In this document: positions 6,355 to 11,724 of the stretch, in pieces
Layout: each line of letters begins with the position of its first letter
Position numbering within the stretch: position 1 is the first letter of the stretch
Assembly (NCBI GenBank): GCA_002719135.1
Contig: PBGU01000022.1
Span: 71,346 to 83,069, forward strand
DNA from: Gammaproteobacteria bacterium
Lineage (GTDB): Bacteria; Pseudomonadota; Gammaproteobacteria; Pseudomonadales; Azotimanducaceae
DNA: 11,724 nt
Reading direction: 5' to 3'
Program-made: the position numbers and the translations under genes
Notes under the pieces: generated by a model
Database searches by the model: none
The model's input: the letters and a program-made list of their open reading frames with translations, nothing else
Told to the model about the DNA's origin: nothing

Positions 6355-8094
6355 ATGTCAGAGCAACCAACAGGATGGTCGCGCTACGTACCTATCTTTA
6401 GCGTGATTGCTAGTTACCGTCGAGAGGACTTGAACTATGACCTCGTCGCGGGACTCGTCGTCGGAATCGTCACTGTTCCTCAGGCGATCGCATACGCATT
6501 CTTGGCCGGACTCCCGCCGGAGGCCGGGTTGTACGCCTGCCTCCTCCCGATGGTTTTATACGCGCTTCTAGGGTCGTCACCGCAGCTCGTGGTCGGGCCC
6601 GTCGCGGTTGCCGCATTGATGGTCGCAGACACGATCAAGGATCACGCGGACCAATTCGGCAATGACGCGATTGGAATCGCGACCGTTCTATGTATGCAAG
6701 CAGGGCTCTTACTGTGGCTTCTACGGATCTTTCAACTCGGCGGGATCGTCAACATCTTGAGCCGACCAGTGATAGGTGGTTTTATCAACGGAGCCGTTAT
6801 TCTCATCGTCATTAGTCAAATTCCAGCACTTACAGGAATTCCAGCAACTCCAGCGGAGGGACCACTATTCGACTTAGCCTCTATGGCAGGGCGGATTAGC
6901 GACGTCCATGCTTTCACAATCGCGATCGGTTTGGCGTCACTGCTTCTCCTCTGGTTATTTCCCCCGCTTATCAAACGCTTATTACCACGGACGAAAGGAC
7001 CTCGTGAAGATAGCGCCATCTTGCGCACTGGTCCGATATTCGTGGCGGCAGGGAGTATTCTCGTTGTGTTGGTTGCTGGGTTTGAGACGGCATCCGTGGG
7101 CTACATCCCTGCAGGCTTGCCATCGATCAAGGCTCCCCCATTCGATTTGGATCTATGGATCGATCTGGCCCCATCGGCAGCGTTGATCGCCATCGTTGCG
7201 TACGTCGAGAGCTTTTCGGTCGGTTCAACGTTAGCGAGCCGGCAACGCAAACGAGTCAACAGTCATCAGGAACTCATCGCGCTTGGCGCTGCCAACCTGG
7301 GTGCAGCATTCACAGGCGCATATCCAGTCGCTGGGAGTTTTTCGCGCTCCAGTGTGAATTACGCCGCCGGGGGTCGCACTCCCGTGTCGAGCATCGTTTC
7401 CGCGTTGGTTATCCTGATCGCTCTCCTATGGCTTACGCCACTGTTTCAAATACTTCCGCATGCGGCTCTCGCGGCGATCATCATTGTTTCCGTGGTGGGG
7501 TTAGTAGAATTTAAAGACCTTAAGACTCACTGGCGCTTCTACCGTCTGGACGTCGTGACGCATGTCGTGACACTCGCCAGCGTCCTAGCATTCGGCGTCG
7601 AAACCGGTCTTTTGACCGGCGTGTGTGTCTCCATACTCCTTTTCATACGACGTTCTAGCCGCCCCCAAATCACCATCGTTGGGCGACTAGGCGACTCCAC
7701 CCACTTTCGAAATATCGAACGCTACCACGCAGAAACCTGGCCCGAAGTCGTTGCATTGCGAGTCGACGAAAGTCTCTATTTCGCCAACGCCAATCGCGTC
7801 GAAGACCGAGTCCTGAAAATCGTCGAGACTCACCACGAGGCACAGCACATCCTTCTTGTGTGCAGCTCTATTAATTTTATCGACACCTCGGGCCTCGAGA
7901 TGCTGCGTCGAATTAACGAAAGTCTGCGTTCCGTATCAATCAAGCTTCATCTCTCTGAAGTTAAAGGCCCACTAATGGATCGGCTCGCCGATACCGCGTT
8001 TGCACAAGAACTAAGCGGCCAAATATTCTTCACCACGGACGAGGCGACGCAAATACTTGACCAGGACGCTGCCGGCGCAATCGAGAACCCTTGA
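6355..8094 (+). CDS. SulP family inorganic anion transporter with C-terminal STAS domain
   Basis: This 579-residue inner-membrane protein belongs to the SulP/SLC26 family, which moves sulfate, bicarbonate, chloride or dicarboxylates. The N-terminal signature runs through DLVAGLVVGIVTVPQAIAYA and AGLPPEAGLYACLLPMVLYA, followed by GSSPQLVVGPVAVAALMV. Many hydrophobic membrane segments fill about residues 25-430, including AYVESFSVGSTLASRQ and AYPVAGSFSRSSVNYAAGG. A soluble STAS domain covers about 445-565, with the loop DTSGLE at 510-515 that is phosphorylated in related anti-sigma antagonists. Length is typical and the protein appears intact. The ATG at 6355 has only a weak AGCAAGA-like ribosome site. 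It is first in a four-gene run (acyl-CoA synthetase, M20 enzyme and ChaC follow). The transported anion cannot be told from sequence; sulfate is only the default guess. Confidence 0.92.
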   Translation: MSEQPTGWSRYVPIFSVIASYRREDLNYDLVAGLVVGIVTVPQAIAYAFLAGLPPEAGLYACLLPMVLYALLGSSPQLVVGPVAVAALMVADTIKDHADQFGNDAIGIATVLCMQAGLLLWLLRIFQLGGIVNILSRPVIGGFINGAVILIVISQIPALTGIPATPAEGPLFDLASMAGRISDVHAFTIAIGLASLLLLWLFPPLIKRLLPRTKGPREDSAILRTGPIFVAAGSILVVLVAGFETASVGYIPAGLPSIKAPPFDLDLWIDLAPSAALIAIVAYVESFSVGSTLASRQRKRVNSHQELIALGAANLGAAFTGAYPVAGSFSRSSVNYAAGGRTPVSSIVSALVILIALLWLTPLFQILPHAALAAIIIVSVVGLVEFKDLKTHWRFYRLDVVTHVVTLASVLAFGVETGLLTGVCVSILLFIRRSSRPQITIVGRLGDSTHFRNIERYHAETWPEVVALRVDESLYFANANRVEDRVLKIVETHHEAQHILLVCSSINFIDTSGLEMLRRINESLRSVSIKLHLSEVKGPLMDRLADTAFAQELSGQIFFTTDEATQILDQDAAGAIENP

Positions 8095-8124
8095 CTGTGG
8101 ACGCGCGGCACAACACGTTGGTAG

Positions 8125-8145
8125 CCTCCAAAAATAGGGTGGAGG
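8125..8145 (+). promoter_or_regulatory. Hairpin overlapping the Shine-Dalgarno of the acyl-CoA synthetase gene
   Basis: CCTCCA at 8125-8130 pairs perfectly with TGGAGG at 8140-8145 across a 9-base loop. GGAGG at 8141-8145 is the Shine-Dalgarno, 7 bases before the ATG at 8153, so the stem would hide the whole ribosome-binding site in the mRNA. The upstream arm copies the anti-Shine-Dalgarno of 16S rRNA. The stem is seen directly; its regulatory role is inferred. Confidence 0.5.
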
Positions 8146-8152
8146 ACTGATT

Positions 8153-9706
8153 ATGTATCCGGGGCACTGGGCAACGATATTTCCCGATAAACCTGCGGCC
8201 ATCGACACCGCAAACGGGGAGACCATAACGTACCGTGAGTTGAACGATCGTTCCAACCGTTTGGCTCAAATGATGTGGGACCGCGGTTTAAGACCAGGTG
8301 ATCACGTCTCCATCTTTATGGAAAACAATCTGGCATATTTCGAGGTGCTGTGGGCAGCGCTTCGGTCCGGGCTCTATTTCACCTCGGTGAACCGTTACTT
8401 AACAACCGAGGAAGCCGGATATATTGTCGATAACTCTGAATCGCAAGTGTTAATCACCTCAACCGGGGTCGCAGAAGTCGCCGCAGATCTGCCTCGATAC
8501 GCTCCGAACTGCCATACCTGGCTTAGCGTCGGCGGCTCCTTGGACGGCTATGAGGATTATGAAGCCAGTATCAACGCCCTTCCCGCGCAACCTTTGGAGC
8601 AAGAACCAGCGGGAACATTCATGCTATACAGTTCTGGCACCACGGGGAGGCCCAAAGGAATTCTCCGTCCACTGCCAGAGGGTTTGATTTCCAGTGCTGA
8701 CAATTTAGTTGGCGGTCTTCTCAGTGGTTTATGGCAGTTCGACGAAAACGTCGTCTACCTCTCGCCCGCACCGCTCTATCACTCTGCGCCACTTAGTTTT
8801 TCGTCGGGTACGCAAGCCTTGGGGGGCACCGTCGTAATGATGCACCGCTTTGATCCGATACAAGCATTACACGCTATTGAGGATTACCAAGTTACCCACA
8901 GCCAATGGGTCCCAACAATGTTTTCACGAATGCTCAAACTCCCCGAAGCAGATCGTTCGGGCTTTAACCTGTCATCTCACAAAGTCGCCATCCACGCGGC
9001 TGCGCCATGCCCGCCCGACGTCAAGCGCCAAATGTTTGATTGGTGGGGGGCCATTATTTATGAATACTACGGTGGCACCGAATTAAATGGGTTTACGCAT
9101 TGCGGCCCGGAAGAATGGCTCGCCCATCCAGGGACCGTAGGGCGTTCCCTCCTAGGGACGATTCATATATGTGACGAAGAGGGAACCGAACTCCCCAATG
9201 GCGAGTCCGGTATCGTTTATTTCGAATTGGAGAAGATGCCGTTTGAATATCTCAAAGATCCCGACAAGACTCGAGAAGCGCAACACCCTGAGCACGTCAA
9301 CTGGACCGCCCTCGGCGACGTTGGCTATGTCGACGAAGAAGGCTATCTCTACCTTACCGACCGCGTGACGTTTATGATCATTTCCGGCGGAGTCAACATC
9401 TATCCACAAGAAATCGAAGACGCCATGATCATGCACGACAAAGTCGCCGACGTTGCAGTCATCGGCGTTCCCAACGCCGAAATGGGCGAAGAAGTTAAGG
9501 CGATTGTTCAGCCAGCAGCGGGCATAGAGACTGATGACGATCTGGCGGAAGAATTACTCCACTACACGAGAGAAAGAATTGCACACTACAAGTGCCCGAA
9601 AAGTGTCGACTTTCGGGCAGAGTTACCGAGGTTGCCCACCGGCAAGCTATACAAGCGCCTGCTTAAAGACGAATACTGGGGCAAAACCGGTTCCCGGATT
9701 GTATAA
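8153..9706 (+). CDS. AMP-dependent acyl-CoA synthetase (ANL superfamily, class I adenylate-forming)
   Basis: This 517-residue enzyme activates a carboxylic acid with ATP to an acyl-AMP and then an acyl-CoA. The ATP-binding loop SSGTTGRPKG is at 160-169 and YEYYGGTE at 303-310 is the adenylate-binding motif. The hinge region YLTDRVTFMIISGGVNIYPQ leads into the C-terminal domain, and LPTGKLYKRLLK carries the catalytic K498. Close matches in style are the short 'acyl-CoA synthetase' forms of proteobacteria and actinobacteria acting on fatty, sterol-side-chain or aromatic acids. The position after the hinge DR is V, where many relatives have K or A, so it is a variant and not a defect. There is no membrane segment. 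The start is set by GGAGG 7 bases upstream. It lies 58 bases after SulP and 44 bases before the M20 gene, in the same operon. The acid substrate is unknown. Confidence 0.93.
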   Translation: MYPGHWATIFPDKPAAIDTANGETITYRELNDRSNRLAQMMWDRGLRPGDHVSIFMENNLAYFEVLWAALRSGLYFTSVNRYLTTEEAGYIVDNSESQVLITSTGVAEVAADLPRYAPNCHTWLSVGGSLDGYEDYEASINALPAQPLEQEPAGTFMLYSSGTTGRPKGILRPLPEGLISSADNLVGGLLSGLWQFDENVVYLSPAPLYHSAPLSFSSGTQALGGTVVMMHRFDPIQALHAIEDYQVTHSQWVPTMFSRMLKLPEADRSGFNLSSHKVAIHAAAPCPPDVKRQMFDWWGAIIYEYYGGTELNGFTHCGPEEWLAHPGTVGRSLLGTIHICDEEGTELPNGESGIVYFELEKMPFEYLKDPDKTREAQHPEHVNWTALGDVGYVDEEGYLYLTDRVTFMIISGGVNIYPQEIEDAMIMHDKVADVAVIGVPNAEMGEEVKAIVQPAAGIETDDDLAEELLHYTRERIAHYKCPKSVDFRAELPRLPTGKLYKRLLKDEYWGKTGSRIV

Positions 9707-9750
9707 GCCAACGACGTCGTTTCGCGCGCGCATTCAATTAGGACGGATCT

Positions 9751-10935
9751 ATGGATAAGGTAAAAGAAGACATCGCTCACTTCGTGGATAGCCATGCGTC
9801 TGCGTTATTAGAGGTATCGCACGCGATTCATGCAAATCCAGAACTTGCGTTCAAAGAGTACGAGGCGAGCGCCCTTCTGACGCGCACGTTGGAGCATCAC
9901 AAACAGCAAGTGAATTCGAAGGTTTACGGACTCGAAACCGCGTTCGAAGCGCAGATTCCAGCCGATAGCGGACCAAGAATCGACATCCTTGCGGAGTACG
10001 ATGCCTTACCCGGTATTGGCCACGCCTGCGGGCACAATATTATTGCAACTTCGGCGTTAGGAGCGTTCCTGGCGCTCAAATCCGTAGACGTGTCCTTAAG
10101 CGGCAGCGTTCGACTGCTTGGAACACCGGCAGAAGAGCGTGGCGGTGGCAAAGAAGTGATGGCGCGCAACGGGGCCTTCGATAAAACCGACGCAGCGATC
10201 ATGATGCACCCCGCCGGTATCAACCTGGCGACGATGCCGTGTATCTGTGTCGCCGAAGTACGCGCGGTCTATCAGGGACGATCGGCGCACGCGTCGGCTA
10301 TGCCACATCGCGGTGTCAACGCTCTGGATGGTTTGCTCCTTGCATACCAAGCCATATCCAATTTGCGTCAGCATATCCAATATACCGAACGCATCCACGG
10401 CATCATCACAGAAGGAGGTCAAGCTCCCAACATCGTCCCCGATCGGGCATCCGGCGAGTTTTACGTTCGCGCCGCCAACGCCGACGAACTTGAAGTATTG
10501 AAACCCCGAGTACAAGCATGTTTTGAAGCGGGCGCGAAGGGTTCCGGAAGCGATGTTGAAACCACGTGGGGAGAAGTCGATTACCTCGATCTAAATACCA
10601 ATTGGCCCTTGGCCGAACGTTTCCAACACAATGCTGAAGCCTTAGGCCGCGACTTTTTTCCCTATGAGAAACTAGGCAGCGCGGGTGCTGGCAGCACCGA
10701 TATGGGCAACGTCAGTCACCGCATACCTTCCATTCACCCCATGCTGGCGGCCGCTCCTCCCAACGTCGTCATTCATAACCCCGAATTCGAAAAATGGGCA
10801 GGGGGCGAGATGGGTGACCACGCCGCGCTGGATGGAGCAAAGGCCCTCGCCATGACGGCTCTCGATTTCTTGAATGACCCGTCCCTTCAACAAGCGTCTC
10901 AACAGGCGTTCGATGTGTCGAAGGGGCTTGCCTAA
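9751..10935 (+). CDS. M20 family metallo-amidohydrolase/peptidase (PM20D2/AbgB-like)
   Basis: This 394-residue protein belongs to peptidase family M20 (M20D-type amidohydrolases), which hydrolyse amide bonds in N-acyl amino acids, aminobenzoyl-glutamate or beta-alanyl dipeptides. The motif LAEYDALPGIGHACGHN at 80-96 supplies putative metal ligands C93 and H95. GTPAEE at 124-129 carries the acidic catalytic pair E128/E129. MMHPAG places H153, and VIHNPEF places H342 near the C terminus. A dimerisation (lid) domain with GRSAHASAMPHRGVNALDG lies between. AEYDALPGIGHACGHN is most like the ACY1L2/PM20D2 branch. No signal peptide is present, so it is cytoplasmic. An AGGA (9740-9743) 7 bases upstream supports the ATG. 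It ends 9 bases before the ChaC-like gene, so the two are very likely cotranslated. The substrate is not determined. Confidence 0.9.
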   Translation: MDKVKEDIAHFVDSHASALLEVSHAIHANPELAFKEYEASALLTRTLEHHKQQVNSKVYGLETAFEAQIPADSGPRIDILAEYDALPGIGHACGHNIIATSALGAFLALKSVDVSLSGSVRLLGTPAEERGGGKEVMARNGAFDKTDAAIMMHPAGINLATMPCICVAEVRAVYQGRSAHASAMPHRGVNALDGLLLAYQAISNLRQHIQYTERIHGIITEGGQAPNIVPDRASGEFYVRAANADELEVLKPRVQACFEAGAKGSGSDVETTWGEVDYLDLNTNWPLAERFQHNAEALGRDFFPYEKLGSAGAGSTDMGNVSHRIPSIHPMLAAAPPNVVIHNPEFEKWAGGEMGDHAALDGAKALAMTALDFLNDPSLQQASQQAFDVSKGLA

Positions 10936-10944
10936 GACAAACGA

Positions 10945-11469
10945 GTGCAAGATTTCTGGATTTTCGGTTACGGCTCGTTAATCTGGCGCCCCGATTTTCC
11001 GTTTCTAGAGTCAAGACCCGGGAATATCTGTCACTGGTCGCGACGTTTCTGGCAGGGATCGCACGATCATAGAGGAACTAAAAACCGCCCTGGTCGGGTC
11101 CTGACATTGATCGCGAGCGAAGGGAAACTTTGCTATGGCCGCGCGTTTCGAGTCACCAAAGAGGTGTTAGCCCATCTCGACCAGCGCGAAAAGAACGGCT
11201 ACAAGCGACACGACGTATCGATTCAATTACCGTCCACGCGCGTTGCTGGAATCGTTTACATCGCTAGTCAACAAAACGCTGCCTTCCTTGGGGACGCGCC
11301 GCTCGAAGCCATTGCCGATCAGATCTGTCAAAGCGAAGGCCCTAGTGGAAGCAACGTCGAATACCTCACGAAATTGGCGGACGCGTTGAAGGGTCTTCGA
11401 ATCAATGACGATCACGTCTTCCGGCTGGACGCACTGGTTCGCAAAAAACTAGGCCTCGATACGAACTAA
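10945..11469 (+). CDS. Gamma-glutamylcyclotransferase, ChaC-like (glutathione-degrading)
   Basis: This 174-residue protein matches the ChaC group of gamma-glutamylcyclotransferases (PF04752), which cleave glutathione to 5-oxoproline and Cys-Gly in the cytosol. WIFGYGSLIW at 5-14 is the substrate-binding loop that defines the fold. The general acid/base glutamate is probably E82 in HLDQREKNGY. KNRPGRVLTL near 46-55 and the C-terminal EYLTKLADALKGL segment also fit. The length is close to bacterial ChaC. The GTG at 10945 is the best start because it places the W-x-F-GYGS strand at the N terminus; there is no Shine-Dalgarno, and with only 9 bases after the M20 stop, translation is probably coupled. 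It is the last gene of the operon. The presence of a glutathione-dependent dehydrogenase in the divergent operon gives a shared glutathione theme. Confidence 0.9.
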   Translation: MQDFWIFGYGSLIWRPDFPFLESRPGNICHWSRRFWQGSHDHRGTKNRPGRVLTLIASEGKLCYGRAFRVTKEVLAHLDQREKNGYKRHDVSIQLPSTRVAGIVYIASQQNAAFLGDAPLEAIADQICQSEGPSGSNVEYLTKLADALKGLRINDDHVFRLDALVRKKLGLDTN

Positions 11470-11495
11470 CCTTGCCGAGTTGGTGCTATTTTTTT
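11465..11495 (+). terminator. Candidate intrinsic terminator after the ChaC-like gene
   Basis: ACTAAC (11465-11470) can pair with GTTGGT (11479-11484), six pairs with one G-U, around an 8-base loop. GCTA and a run of seven T (11489-11495) follow. The first arm contains the TAA stop of the gene. The stem is short and AT-rich, so termination may be partial. Its position between convergent genes fits an operon end. Confidence 0.5.
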
Positions 11496-11499
11496 CCAT

Positions 11500-11724
11500 C
11501 TACTCGACGACTGAATCACCCCGATCCAAAAAGACCTTGTTTTCAATATAGCCGATATTTTCGATTTCAACGCGGACCAGATCGTCCACAGTCAACCATG
11601 GTGGCGGAGTCTGCGCCGCCGCTACTCCGCTCGAGGTACCGGTATAAATAACATCGCCAGGTTCAAGCAGGAACGCTTGGGTTAGATGTGCTATCTGGTC
11701 AAAACAATCAAACACCATGTGCTG
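11500..11724 (-). CDS. Fumarylacetoacetate hydrolase (FAH) family protein, C-terminal part, cut by window edge
   Basis: The last 74 residues of a minus-strand gene are visible, entering from beyond the right edge and stopping with TAG at 11502-11500. The segment LEPGDVIYTGTSSGVAAAQ, then VEIENIGYIENKV, is the C-terminal core of the FAH family (PF01557), whose members hydrolyse or decarboxylate beta-diketo acids: fumarylpyruvate and fumarylacetoacetate hydrolases and 2,4-diketo-3-deoxy sugar-acid hydrolases. Most relatives read GTPSGV; here the proline is a serine. The metal-binding ExE/D residues lie in the missing N-terminal part, so activity cannot be judged. It is convergent with the ChaC-like gene, 30 bases apart, and belongs to a different transcript. 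The ATG at 11718 lies within the conserved region (QHMVFD) and is not the gene start. Confidence 0.88.
   Translation of the reverse strand, partial: QHMVFDCFDQIAHLTQAFLLEPGDVIYTGTSSGVAAAQTPPPWLTVDDLVRVEIENIGYIENKVFLDRGDSVVE

Noticed and set aside
6290..6370. N-terminal extension of 27 residues on the class III alcohol dehydrogenase.
   Set aside because: The extra residues match nothing in the family, overlap the divergent SulP start, and a GGGAG ribosome site supports the ATG at 6289, giving the normal length.
9359..9410. Possible inactivating change in the acyl-CoA synthetase hinge (DRVTF instead of DRKTF).
   Set aside because: Active relatives also vary at this position (for example alanine), and the ATP loop, YYGGTE motif and the C-terminal lysine are all intact.
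1..11724. Mobile element, prophage, CRISPR array, tRNA or defence system.
   Set aside because: No transposase, integrase, terminal inverted repeats, regular repeat-spacer pattern, cloverleaf or defence-type domain was seen; all large open frames are metabolic or transport proteins.

Overview
The window looks like chromosomal DNA from a Gram-negative, probably aerobic proteobacterium, perhaps an environmental or marine gammaproteobacterium. A TonB-dependent outer-membrane receptor shows that the cell has an outer membrane. A class III (glutathione-dependent) alcohol dehydrogenase and a ChaC-type gamma-glutamylcyclotransferase point to a cell that makes glutathione. Codon use looks even along the window, with GC moderately above 50% by eye. 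I see no insertion sequence, phage gene, tRNA, rRNA or CRISPR array. The lineage is inferred from protein families only.

Layout. (1) At 1-824, on the minus strand, a deazaflavin-dependent nitroreductase-fold protein lies upstream of a sulfotransferase that runs off the left edge. (2) A 161-base divergent intergenic region follows, then on the plus strand a TonB-dependent receptor (986-3028) and a seven-bladed-propeller lactonase (3100-4107). (3) On the minus strand, convergent with the lactonase, are a class III alcohol dehydrogenase (true start probably 6289) and an Amidohydro_2 family hydrolase (5142-4141), very likely one operon. (4) Divergent from the dehydrogenase, a plus-strand run of four genes goes from 6355 to 11469: SulP anion transporter, acyl-CoA synthetase, M20 amidohydrolase/peptidase and ChaC-like cyclotransferase. 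A plausible intrinsic terminator follows. (5) At the right edge, on the minus strand, is the C-terminal part of a fumarylacetoacetate hydrolase family enzyme.

How the genes may work together. The region reads as accessory catabolism. The receptor could bring in a substrate. A lactonase, an Amidohydro_2 hydrolase and an FAH-family enzyme are the kinds of enzyme that open lactones and cleave keto acids. The acyl-CoA ligase would activate a carboxylic acid, and the M20 enzyme would hydrolyse an amide or dipeptide bond. The dehydrogenase handles S-hydroxymethyl-glutathione formed from formaldehyde, and ChaC turns glutathione over. The glutathione link across the divergent promoter at 6290-6354 is the clearest functional theme, but no substrate can be read from the sequence.

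I found no clearly novel system. The best leads are regulatory: a hairpin that could hide the ribosome-binding site of the acyl-CoA synthetase gene, a long-loop stem ending just before the lactonase GTG start, and a helically phased direct repeat upstream of the receptor gene. The pairing of a deazaflavin-type protein with a sulfotransferase is also worth a look.
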